DNA of 64,000 nt from Bacteroides finegoldii DSM 17565 (GTDB lineage: Bacteria; Bacteroidota; Bacteroidia; Bacteroidales; Bacteroidaceae): positions 258,305 through 322,304 of the forward strand of contig NZ_GG688317.1 in the NCBI RefSeq assembly GCF_000156195.1, written 5' to 3'. Made by a program: the position numbers and the translations under genes. The notes beneath the pieces are model-generated. The model was given only the letters and a program-made list of their open reading frames with translations, was not told where the DNA came from and made no database searches. Positions 55,301 through 62,761 of this stretch are shown here, one piece after another. The stretch's first letter is position 1, and each line of letters starts with the position of its first letter.

Positions 55301-56280
55301 TTATGGAGTCTTATTCTGACATGTTTGGGGGAAACGAACGTTCTGACATGTTTTTTGATGTGGTAATTATGGATGAAGCAAGTAAAGCCACACCATTAGA
55401 AATGGCAGTACCACTTGTCTTAGGTAAAAAAATCATCGTCATTGGTGACCACAAACAGTTGCCTCCAATGATGGATGAAAATACAATTGATAGCGCTCTG
55501 GAAAAGATCGGCAAAAAAGAAATTGCTGAGAAATTACAAAAGGCAGAATCTCAATTCAAACGCTTGTTTGAAGCTGCAGCAAAAGTTAGGAAGACAATCG
55601 TTGCCACACTTGACACACAATATCGTATGCATGAACAGATCATGAATACAATTAAACAATTCTATCAAGAAGAACTTGCCGCGACTGGTGGATTAAAGTG
55701 TGGAATAACTGAAACTATGGACATTCCTGATTTGGCAAATAAGGGAAGTAGATGGCATGGTATAACATTAAATCCTATAATTCAACCCAGCACTCATGCA
55801 GTATGGATTGATGTTCGTACCCCAGAAACATACTTAAGCCCTGGTTACAAAAACGAAGGAGAACTTAAAGCCATAGATTTAGTTCTTAAGGCTCTCCAAC
55901 AGGCAGATGGATATTCTGAATTCGTTAATGCACAGCAAAAACCAGAAGACAAAGAAATAGGCATCATTACATTCTATAGTGCTCAAAGTCGGGAAATCCG
56001 AAAAATGTACAAAGGAAAGAACTATAGAATGGATGTAGTCGACAGATTCCAAGGTATGGAGCGCAACATTATTATTGTTTCAACAGTTCGAAGCAACCCT
56101 AAAAACAATATTGGTTTTGCAAAGGAAATCGAACGTATTAATGTCGCTTTCTCTCGTGCCAGACGCCTTCTTATTGTCGTTGGTAATAAACGTCAATTTG
56201 AGAGTAATAGTAATTATGCTGCTTCCATTGCAAATATGGAAACTGTTAGTTTTGAGCAACTTAAAGATGCTGTAAGATGA
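52396..56280 (+). CDS. Large SF1 (UPF1/DNA2-like) helicase
   Basis: A 1294-residue protein. The C-terminal 480 residues are a superfamily 1 helicase: Walker A LIQGPPGTGKTT (G820-T828 region), Walker B VVIMDEASKATPLEM (D993, E994), GDHKQLPPMM, TQYRMHEQIM, VDRFQGMERNIIIVSTVRS (from about 1216) and INVAFSRARRLLIVVGN (R1254). The nucleic-acid helicase should therefore be active. Residues 1-770 show several repeated alpha/beta units and a basic segment IIRRRRRQYLQ (about 677) but no family I can name. Its stop overlaps the next start by four bases (ATGA). The arrangement with a PLD protein recalls Mokosh defence, but there is no kinase domain and the partners differ. Confidence 0.88.
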   Translation: MAELEIRQPESNIYSNVEDCEALPLFVRYTSDDAKFYDKDATISFEDTVAQLSGTHVCYLIHRRQKGRNKVYEELAIKFDELPFCMTAQLARDECTLRAPHFTVKNMVLPEEKDQFIVKKCEVRFVDLYEDSFKLINGAGPYWVGHVQEITQFMKDCFSLPIPPIEIQIEEDKEMWQAYLDGLNALLENKRDLIKIQNISKQKGGLLKLDFDMDSYAQNLNNAITEELKGKCEMEASVSIDDGECLISFDSYQSIPEDTIESIKTIGRDYCYQADSEPTNTVSGKIAIISDSEELAGITSSIDSELTEFGVDLKKDESGEFLLTSDKDIVFLQKIVDTHHKGIAEVVCTTKLIMPLLPSAESIDINNYIKDLPDDTQVIPHGKHFVITSKRPLNTELSIFKKLRFASCMVSVSPKQIDTRIEIEGANIKGNTYTWIVNNPSELPRVDRYFNMVRKSYSDQYISSTFHYAFAPQIEKSVLADLKLQNYGKSSLQVDVPRSCVVFYPKSQEDYSTLKENIFSQLDDSICAEAPEYEPTARIEFLCENEEYRRSVFEKVNVALADKRSNFTTNRLSKDAKELNFAFNFVDIEERDNIETIIEGALASIHGIKIIYDDNNNKGVTQWSLSEDLSLLQELDRKLQSDFRNENVNYINGSKYDKLSEVDEEELAHSQYSKESIIRRRRRQYLQKNSLNIGNCVRRTRDYAIIEPNDDVLELLSSKELKIVAGDYIQFPAMGETMELMRQSKAMSRILKPESKYNHRPINPNLPNYIFDPKYAGETVVDINTAMEDIRTHKIGNLNEKQLEAVTKSVLAKDLALIQGPPGTGKTTVIAEIIWQEIRKNPDCRILLTSQTNLAVDNALERLQGQAGIRPVRIGKPDKLEPEGRRFSLPVMDSWAQDSKNGEDNATRIWIDRIVSKISNDPKYLSAISSWKNELEAKDKHSRTEFSRLYRSNVNLVAATCSICGSRDFMESYSDMFGGNERSDMFFDVVIMDEASKATPLEMAVPLVLGKKIIVIGDHKQLPPMMDENTIDSALEKIGKKEIAEKLQKAESQFKRLFEAAAKVRKTIVATLDTQYRMHEQIMNTIKQFYQEELAATGGLKCGITETMDIPDLANKGSRWHGITLNPIIQPSTHAVWIDVRTPETYLSPGYKNEGELKAIDLVLKALQQADGYSEFVNAQQKPEDKEIGIITFYSAQSREIRKMYKGKNYRMDVVDRFQGMERNIIIVSTVRSNPKNNIGFAKEIERINVAFSRARRLLIVVGNKRQFESNSNYAASIANMETVSFEQLKDAVR

Positions 56281-58727
56281 GCAAGATAAAAAAACAAAAA
56301 AATGCAGTGCCCCAAAAGGTACAGGAACCTATTGGAACTCGTATAGCCAGGGCCGTATTCAAAGAAAAGAAAATTTCTGAAAGAATCTTTGGATATATTT
56401 CTTATGACATTAACTTTATCAAAGCTACATATGCTGGTAAAACTCAAAGACCTGCAAAGATAACATCGCTTGAAAAGGGTATTGTCGGCATACTTCTTAT
56501 CGATGAAACATCGTCATTTGAAAAAATAGGACTGATTTTGGGGTTGGACGTAGTAAACGACAAAGCTGAACAGTCAATATTGCGGACAGCAATTGATACA
56601 CTTCGAGGCTTCAATGCTATTGAAGGTGATGATTCATGTATGGCTCTTACTGATGCTGGTCGCACATACGCAGACAAGGGAGAACGGCCTGATACCTATA
56701 CAAAATCGTTTGATATATACGTTGATAAGTCCCATTTATCTTGGCTGAATATAAAAAATTGTATAGGTGACAATCTCTCAAAAATCAACGAGATTAACAC
56801 GCCTTGTGACAATCTAAATCTTTCCTTAGAGCAGATTAAGCAATATGCAGAATGTCAAGCACAAGATGTGCATTTCCCACAGAATCGTTATCTCTTAGAA
56901 AGTGCAATATGGAGTGAAGGACATGAGGCAAATTATAAGGTATATGTGTGCTTTGTACAAAGTATTGCTTCATCAGAAGAGGTTCGTGCATTTGTTTTCG
57001 ACGAAAATTCAAATACACTAAATCCTGTAATGTCAGAGCAGATAAATTCCAACCCTGAATTGCTGTCGGAACTTCTTGAAAAGTGTATTAGGTTTGAGTG
57101 TGAAATTGACGAAGAAACCATAGTGCTCGAAGGAGATGCTATAGAGACTGCCAAATCAGAAATTTCTGAAGACATAAAAGAGGCAGAAAAGCAACTAGTA
57201 CTTGAAGAAGAGAATGCTCAAAATGCACCTTTGTCAGATACAAAAGCAGATTCCTCTCTATCAGCAAATACAGAAAAAGAAAGACTTCATAAAAAAGCAC
57301 TATACGATTCTTTATCTTTTGAGCTTGAACTTCAAAAGATTTTCAATGAGGATGATCCAGATGAAATATGGCTCATTAGCCCTTGGATTCGAAAGGGTGC
57401 ATTTATGCACGATCGCGGTCCACTTATTGAAAATTTCCTCAAGGACGAGAACAAGAGAGTTTTCATTGCTTATTCTGAACCGGCATCTAATAACGATGGA
57501 AAACCTATGATGGATGAAGAGGTTGAACCCGGAATAAAATTGTTGGATGAACAATATCCTAATTTTTTTCATGTACAACTCCCAGAGTTTCATCTTAAAA
57601 ATGTCATAGAAGTTAAAGGTGATCAGAAAGTTCTTTTCTCAGGAAGTTTCAATGTGTTGTCGTTCTCCGTATCAGAGGAACAAAAACATATACGAAGAGA
57701 AGAGATGACATTAGCGCATCATACCGTTGCAAAGAATAAGTATGCAGATTTTCAATTGGAATTTGCTGAAATTTACGCATCTAGAATACAGAAGGAAATC
57801 GAGAGTCTGGAAGTTACATCTTTAGCTAATTACAAGAATGAACGCTTAGATTATTTCTTAAATATTGACAATCCTGAGGTTCATAAGTTGTTCAGCCCGA
57901 TTGAGGATTTACTTGAAGAAAAAGCTTTGGGTTGTCTTAAAGAGGAACTGCATAAGAAACTAACAAAGATTGGGCAAGAGTTAGTTGCCGCATCGAATAT
58001 GGGAGGGCTAAACATGAAGGATAAAAAGAGGTACAAATCATCATTGGAAAGTATATCCAAGGATTTGTCTTCTAATTCAATAGATGATCCTTCTATAATT
58101 GAGTTGCTTGAAAGTAGCCTGAAGCTTTTAGATGTTGTACCTGAAAAGAAAATATTTCCGGACAAAGTCTCGACTAAAACTGCAAGACAGTCATTTGCTC
58201 CAAGAAAGCCACAAAATTCCACAATGGAAAATCTATACACTGAAAGTGCATCAATTTCAGAAATTAAAACAATGGTATCTGAAGCAATGGACGGAAGCCA
58301 ACATGGAATCCGAATAACAATCGATTCTGTGACTAAAGCAAAAAAGATGTGTTCTCCAACTAATCTTAGTCTTGAAAACACTGATAAATTGTTTAAGGTT
58401 CTAGCTGGTACAAATGTCTTAGCTTCTGCAATAAAGCTCGGTATCGAAAAGAAAATGAGACTTGCTGATGTTCATAATTCACTTCGAAGAATCATAAAGA
58501 AATGTGAAGACTTCGATAGCCTCAGTATTATATATAATGAAGACCAAAAACGGATTATTTTCGATGTTGAGGGAATTCAGTTCCAATACGAGAAATTTGA
58601 GGCAAATGAAGAATTAATGATGTTCATCAATAGCCACAATAATCGAGTTACTCGATGGAATGGTAGTCGCACCTTCCTATTTTCTGTTGAGATAATTGAT
58701 ATTGCCACAAAATATATAATTGAGTAG
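56277..58727 (+). CDS. Phospholipase D-like (HxK) protein
   Basis: An 816-residue protein whose middle holds a PLD-type catalytic half-site: a first strand WLISPWIRKGAF (about 363-374), then LPEFHLKNVIEVKGDQKV with H439 and K441, then SGSFNVLSFS (G456-N459). One HxK is seen, so it would act as a dimer, probably as a nuclease rather than a lipase. The N-terminal third (LGLDVVNDKAEQSILRTAIDTL) may have a winged-helix part, and the C-terminal third is alpha-helical. Translation is coupled to the helicase (ATGA overlap) and the next gene starts one base after its stop. Confidence 0.8.
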   Translation: MSKIKKQKNAVPQKVQEPIGTRIARAVFKEKKISERIFGYISYDINFIKATYAGKTQRPAKITSLEKGIVGILLIDETSSFEKIGLILGLDVVNDKAEQSILRTAIDTLRGFNAIEGDDSCMALTDAGRTYADKGERPDTYTKSFDIYVDKSHLSWLNIKNCIGDNLSKINEINTPCDNLNLSLEQIKQYAECQAQDVHFPQNRYLLESAIWSEGHEANYKVYVCFVQSIASSEEVRAFVFDENSNTLNPVMSEQINSNPELLSELLEKCIRFECEIDEETIVLEGDAIETAKSEISEDIKEAEKQLVLEEENAQNAPLSDTKADSSLSANTEKERLHKKALYDSLSFELELQKIFNEDDPDEIWLISPWIRKGAFMHDRGPLIENFLKDENKRVFIAYSEPASNNDGKPMMDEEVEPGIKLLDEQYPNFFHVQLPEFHLKNVIEVKGDQKVLFSGSFNVLSFSVSEEQKHIRREEMTLAHHTVAKNKYADFQLEFAEIYASRIQKEIESLEVTSLANYKNERLDYFLNIDNPEVHKLFSPIEDLLEEKALGCLKEELHKKLTKIGQELVAASNMGGLNMKDKKRYKSSLESISKDLSSNSIDDPSIIELLESSLKLLDVVPEKKIFPDKVSTKTARQSFAPRKPQNSTMENLYTESASISEIKTMVSEAMDGSQHGIRITIDSVTKAKKMCSPTNLSLENTDKLFKVLAGTNVLASAIKLGIEKKMRLADVHNSLRRIIKKCEDFDSLSIIYNEDQKRIIFDVEGIQFQYEKFEANEELMMFINSHNNRVTRWNGSRTFLFSVEIIDIATKYIIE

Positions 58728-58728
58728 T

Positions 58729-59367
58729 ATGTCACGATTCGAATCTTCAAGATTTGTACGAAATCCTCAGGTGATGCACGTAGATATTCTTAAATCTGCG
58801 TGTGACACCTTGGGATGGTCGTATTCTGTTAGAGGAAATGAATTACTTGTAACAGATGCAAAACAAGGCACGAAACTGTATGGTGAATTTGCCCTTAAAC
58901 TTAATCTCACAACAAATGAAGTAACATATAACACTTATTATATGCCCAATGCTGCACAAAAAGTAGAAGAATTGCAAAACCAATTCTATGCTTTGAATGC
59001 TGCATATGCAAAAAACTCATTGGTTCAAGAATTTAAGAAAAAAGGCTTTACCTATAAAGCAAATGATCGGTTCACTCCAACAACTGAAGAAGTTTATAGC
59101 TTTTTTATGGTAGGTCGTTCAAAAGACAAAAACGAGGACGAACCTGTTGCACAGATAAAGTTTGTTATTTTGAAAGATGGAACAATTGTTACAGACTCCG
59201 ACTATCTACCGAACGATGTTAATGAAAGAGCTCATGAAGCTATGGATGTCCTTGAACAATTACTGGGTAACAAAAGGGTCATGACAAAGAAAACAAATAT
59301 TCCCGCTAAATATTTAGCAAAGATGAAGCCTCGTAGAAAAAATACACAATCTATAGAACAGAAATAA
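58729..59367 (+). CDS. Ycf35-like (DUF1257) / DUF2997-like fusion protein
   Basis: A 212-residue protein starting MSRFESSRF. The ATG at 58729 is preferred to a TTG at 58720 because it follows the PLD stop codon by one base. Residues 1-115 resemble DUF1257 (Ycf35): an MSxF start, a helix ILKSACDTLGWSYS, then ALNAAYAKNSLVQEFKKKGF. Residues about 135-190 resemble DUF2997: IKFVILKDGTIVTDSDY and AMDVLEQLLG. In cyanobacteria and other bacteria these two small families accompany Ycf46-type AAA+ proteins, as here. The lysine/arginine-rich tail KMKPRRKNTQ could bind RNA. Function unknown. Confidence 0.7.
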   Translation: MSRFESSRFVRNPQVMHVDILKSACDTLGWSYSVRGNELLVTDAKQGTKLYGEFALKLNLTTNEVTYNTYYMPNAAQKVEELQNQFYALNAAYAKNSLVQEFKKKGFTYKANDRFTPTTEEVYSFFMVGRSKDKNEDEPVAQIKFVILKDGTIVTDSDYLPNDVNERAHEAMDVLEQLLGNKRVMTKKTNIPAKYLAKMKPRRKNTQSIEQK

Positions 59368-59374
59368 TATCAAA

Positions 59375-60991
59375 ATGGAAGCCATATATTCGAAAATTAA
59401 AGATATGCTAAAGGCATATTATCCAGTCCTGTATCTGACTAGTTTTGAATATGATAGAACAAAACAGAAGATAGAAGGTATAATAAATATACTAAAGTCG
59501 GAAGGAAAGGATGTTCGTCTTTTCAACTGGAATTGTGTAAGTGGTTTACGAGACCTTAATAGCGACAAGTCCCTACCTGTCATTAATAAAGATGATGAAG
59601 AAATAGTTGAACCTGAAGAGGTGTTAAAATACATTCTAAATGATAAGGATACAAGTAAGGATGTATTTGTGTTGGAAGATTTCAACAATTATATAGAAGA
59701 GGAAAATGTTAAATACTATATTCGTTCTATCGCTGAAAGAGCTAGGCATACGAATACTCATGCCATTATTTTGTCTGCTGTATATAAGTTGCCTGTAGAA
59801 TTGGAGAAATATGTAACTGTGTTGAATATTCCATTACCGAACAGATTAGATATGGAAAAGACACTTGGCGTTGTTGAAAGACAATGTAAGATTAATCTAT
59901 CGGTGGAAATGCGTAATAGAATGGTAGATGCAGCTTTAGGTATGACCTCTATGGAAGCAGATTTGGCATTTTGTCTTGCTGCTGTTAAGGACGATTTAGG
60001 ACAGAATGCACCATATACGGTTTCTTCAGAAAAAGAACAAATCATAAAGAAGTCTGGCATCCTTGATTATTTTCCTAAGAATGAAAGTCTTAAGGATGTT
60101 GGTGGCATGGAAGTTCTAAAGGATTGGTTGTTCAAAAGACAAAAAGCATATGAAAAGAAAGCACGTGATTTTGGATTACAAGAACCAAAAGGCTTATTGC
60201 TGTTGGGCGTTCCTGGTTGTGGAAAGAGTCTTACTGCAAAAAGTATTGCATCATTCTGGAATATGCCATTATTGAGGTTGGATATTGGCAAGGTTTATCA
60301 AGGGTTGGTTGGTAGCAGTGAGGACAACATACGAAAGGCAATTGCGACTGCAGAAGCTGTAGCGCCTTGTGTTCTATGGATTGATGAAATAGAAAAAGGA
60401 CTTAGCGGTGTACAATCAAGCGGTTCAACTGATGGAGGTGTGACATCAAGAATTTTTTCCACAATATTGACGTGGATGCAAGAGAAAACATCTCCAGTAT
60501 TTGTCGTAGCTACTGCAAATAACATCAATCTCTTACCGCCAGAATTGTTGCGAAAGGGACGTTTCGATGAGATATTCTTTGTAGATCTTCCAAGTCAACA
60601 AGAACGAGAAAATATTTTTTCCATACATTTAAAAAAGAAGGGACAAGATCCTTCTCAATATCCAATGGAAATGCTTGGCAAGAAAACGGAAGGTTTTAAT
60701 GGCGCAGAAATAGAAGAATGCATAAAAGAGGCCATGTTTGCGGCCTACGTTGAAGCACAAGATGAACCGAAACTTCTAAGTAAGCATCTAATGGATGCCA
60801 TAGCAAAGACTGTTCCTTTGTCAACAACTATGAAGGAGCAAATAGCTGTACTTAGAAATTGGGCTGCTACGAGAGCAAAAAATGCTTCAAGCGAATCGAT
60901 TGCTGAAGAAAAGAAGGAAATGCCTATCCTTCTCACTCGTCCAGAGTTGGAACTTGAAAGGTCATTTGATTTAAATACTACAAAAGAGTAA
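59375..60991 (+). CDS. Ycf46-like AAA+ ATPase
   Basis: A 538-residue AAA+ protein. The N-terminal domain (about 1-180, AYYPVLYLTSFEYDRTKQ, LEDFNNYIEEENVKYYIRSIAE, YKLPVELEKYVTVLNIPLP) is the degenerate P-loop-like domain typical of Ycf46. The AAA+ core has Walker A LLGVPGCGKSLTAKS (K284), Walker B LWIDEIEKG (D337, E338), sensor VATANNINLLPPELLRKGRFDE with arginine finger, and the C-terminal lid (EGFNGAEIEECIKEAMFAAY). It should act as a hexameric remodelling ATPase. Seven bases separate it from the DUF1257-like gene, and a 5S rRNA-like gene begins 21 bases after its stop. Confidence 0.88.
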   Translation: MEAIYSKIKDMLKAYYPVLYLTSFEYDRTKQKIEGIINILKSEGKDVRLFNWNCVSGLRDLNSDKSLPVINKDDEEIVEPEEVLKYILNDKDTSKDVFVLEDFNNYIEEENVKYYIRSIAERARHTNTHAIILSAVYKLPVELEKYVTVLNIPLPNRLDMEKTLGVVERQCKINLSVEMRNRMVDAALGMTSMEADLAFCLAAVKDDLGQNAPYTVSSEKEQIIKKSGILDYFPKNESLKDVGGMEVLKDWLFKRQKAYEKKARDFGLQEPKGLLLLGVPGCGKSLTAKSIASFWNMPLLRLDIGKVYQGLVGSSEDNIRKAIATAEAVAPCVLWIDEIEKGLSGVQSSGSTDGGVTSRIFSTILTWMQEKTSPVFVVATANNINLLPPELLRKGRFDEIFFVDLPSQQERENIFSIHLKKKGQDPSQYPMEMLGKKTEGFNGAEIEECIKEAMFAAYVEAQDEPKLLSKHLMDAIAKTVPLSTTMKEQIAVLRNWAATRAKNASSESIAEEKKEMPILLTRPELELERSFDLNTTKE

Positions 60992-61012
60992 TGAATGAGT
61001 ATCGAGATAGAA

Positions 61013-61119
61013 TTAGGTGCTTATGATAACGTTGTTCCACCTCTTACCATTCCGAACAGAGAAGTGAAATGCGTTAATGCCGATGGTACTGCAAATGCGG
61101 GAGAGTAGGTCGGTGCCAA
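61013..61119 (+). rRNA. Divergent 5S rRNA-like gene inside the mobile element
   Basis: The 107-nt stretch has the unmistakable 5S core: CCATTCCGAACAGAGAAGT, GCCGATGGTACTGC and GGGAGAGTAGGTCGG. All helices can form. Helix I: GGTGCT 61016-61021 with GGTGCC 61112-61117. Helix II: 61027-61036 with 61068-61076, one bulged T. Helix III: 61038-61044 with 61058-61066, keeping the two bulged A (61062-61063). Helix IV: CTGC/GCGG with an AAAT tetraloop (61089-61100), shorter than normal. Loop E words GATGGTA and GAGAGTAGG are kept. It departs from ordinary Bacteroides 5S in helices I, II and IV, mostly by paired or wobble changes. No own promoter is seen; it is probably co-transcribed with the AAA+ gene. 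There is no 16S, 23S or tRNA beside it. Confidence 0.85.
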
Positions 61120-61408
61120 CCCGGAAGCGAACAGGGGTGATAACATGTGATGCATAACATAATTCAAAAAGTCATTATGGATAATTTTAATGTTATTCTA
61201 GTAAATGGTGACTTGTAGTTGAATCAGTCCGAAAACAAAGGGGCTGATTTGAAAAAGTCATCTCCTTTTTGGGATTCGTTTTAGACTCAACTAGGAAAGC
61301 GCTTTGCTGACCTTGTGTGGCTACTTGCCTTAGTGGGGCTAATAATGTTTCTGTAATAAGGACCTCCTAAGCATGAGGGTAAAAGGCTCATTTTTAAAGG
61401 ATGATAAT
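61120..61408 (+). other. Non-coding stretch after the 5S-like gene
   Basis: No gene is seen in 289 bases. TTGAATCAGTCC (61219-61230) pairs with GGGCTGATTTGA (61241-61252) to form a 12-bp stem with G-U pairs and a 10-nt A-rich loop, and a T5 run follows at 61263, so this may end the operon. The word AAAAAGTCAT occurs on both sides of the region (about 61164 and 61253). Confidence 0.5.
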
Positions 61409-62467
61409 ATGATAGAAAACATTGACATAACAAAAGAGACTTCTGGTCAACTTCTGGCCAATGATCCCGAATATGTGAGACTTGTCTCACATATCTCAGA
61501 CCTTTGGGATGGGGCAAAGAACAAGGCTGTATATGCAGTCAATGCTGAACTGATCGATGCGAATTGGCAGACTGGTCAGTATATTGTTGAGTTTGAACAA
61601 GGTGGCAATGCTAAGGCGAAGTATGGAGACAAACTATTAGTTAATCTGTCCAAAGACTTGACTCGATTGAAAGGGCGCGGATTCAGTCGCTCCAATCTCA
61701 ACTACATGCGTAAGTTATACTTGGCTTTCCCAATTTGTGAAACATTGTCTCACAAATTAACATGGAGCCATTATTTTGAACTACTGAAATGTGATGATCC
61801 CTTAGAGATGAAGTTCTACATGAAAGAATGCATCAAAGAAGGATGGAAAGTCAGGGAGTTAAAACGACAAATCAATTCATCTCTTTTCCAAAGACTTGCA
61901 CTCAGTACAGATAAAGAAGGAGTGCTTGCGCTTGCAAATGAAGGGCATCAGGTCATGTCTCCTGCTGATATCATCAGAGACCCATACGTTTTAGAATTTA
62001 CAGGAATACCGCAGCAAAAGCGGTATAAGGAATCCGATTTGGAGAAAGCTCTGAAGACCAATATGGAACAGTTCTTATTGGAATTGGGCAGAGGCTTCGC
62101 ATTCATGGGACGTCAGTATGTCATACCAATAGGGAGCAGACATTTCAAAGTGGATTTGGTATTCTATAATGCCATATTGAAATGTCATGTTTTGATTGAC
62201 TTGAAGCGAGGAGAAATTAAGCATGGAGATATCGGTCAAATGAATCTCTATCTGAATTACTTCAAAAATGAAATTTGCCAACCAGACGATAATCCCCCAA
62301 TTGGTATTGTATTGGGTGCAAAGAAAGATGAGCTATTGATGGAATACGCGCTCCAGGGCATCGACAACCAACTTTTTGCAGCGCGTTATCAGCTTTATCT
62401 GCCCAATCGCGAGGAACTTCAAACCCAATTGGATTTATTACTTGACAATTCAAAAGAAAATAGGTAA
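61409..62467 (+). CDS. YhcG/DUF1016-type PD-(D/E)XK nuclease protein
   Basis: A 352-residue protein with the DUF1016 N-terminal domain (VYAVNAELIDANWQTGQYIVEFEQ, FSRSNLNYMRKLYLAFP, LTWSHYFELL) and a C-terminal PD-(D/E)XK nuclease domain (KVDLVFYNAILKCHVLIDLKRGEI, D and xLK catalytic pattern). The start MIENIDITK follows AAAGGATG-like sequence and is chosen over the longer frame from 61373. YhcG-type proteins occur in restriction-modification and other defence loci. It is two bases before an HTH gene. Confidence 0.88.
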   Translation: MIENIDITKETSGQLLANDPEYVRLVSHISDLWDGAKNKAVYAVNAELIDANWQTGQYIVEFEQGGNAKAKYGDKLLVNLSKDLTRLKGRGFSRSNLNYMRKLYLAFPICETLSHKLTWSHYFELLKCDDPLEMKFYMKECIKEGWKVRELKRQINSSLFQRLALSTDKEGVLALANEGHQVMSPADIIRDPYVLEFTGIPQQKRYKESDLEKALKTNMEQFLLELGRGFAFMGRQYVIPIGSRHFKVDLVFYNAILKCHVLIDLKRGEIKHGDIGQMNLYLNYFKNEICQPDDNPPIGIVLGAKKDELLMEYALQGIDNQLFAARYQLYLPNREELQTQLDLLLDNSKENR

Positions 62468-62469
62468 AT

Positions 62470-62757
62470 ATGTTATTCGGAAGTAAGATTAGAAAACTAA
62501 GAGATGAGAATGGCGTACTGCAACGCCAGTTGGCTGCACTATTGGAGATAGACACTCCGATGTTCAGCAAGATTGAACGCGGTGACAGGCGTGCTAAACG
62601 TGAGCAGGTTATCAAACTCGCTGAGTACTTCCATCAGGACGAGAACGAAATGCTGACCCTCTGGTTGGCTGACAAAGTGCTTGATGCGGTGGATGGCGAG
62701 CAAGAACTCAGTTCGCAAGCCATTGAAGTTGCCCAAGAACAAATCAAAGAACAGTAA
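62470..62757 (+). CDS. XRE-family helix-turn-helix regulator
   Basis: A 95-residue protein. HTH: GSKIRKLRDENGVLQRQLAALLEI, FSKIERGDRRAKREQVIKLAEYF. Two bases separate it from the DUF1016 gene, so it likely controls that small operon. The C-terminal 30 residues are acidic. Confidence 0.88.
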   Translation: MLFGSKIRKLRDENGVLQRQLAALLEIDTPMFSKIERGDRRAKREQVIKLAEYFHQDENEMLTLWLADKVLDAVDGEQELSSQAIEVAQEQIKEQ

Positions 62758-62761
62758 AAGT

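Noticed and set aside
52396..58727. Calling the helicase and PLD pair a Mokosh system
   Set aside because: Mokosh type I has a kinase-like domain on the helicase and type II is one fused protein; neither fits, and two extra genes plus an RNA belong to this unit.
60995..61108. Small 37-codon ORF (MSIEIELGAYDNV) just after the AAA+ gene, with a TAATG-type junction
   Set aside because: Nearly all of it coincides with the 5S rRNA-like sequence, whose conserved words explain the bases better than a peptide does.
61013..61119. A 5S gene belonging to a host rRNA operon
   Set aside because: There is no 16S, 23S or tRNA gene around it, and it lies within mobile-element cargo and differs from the usual Bacteroides 5S in three helices.
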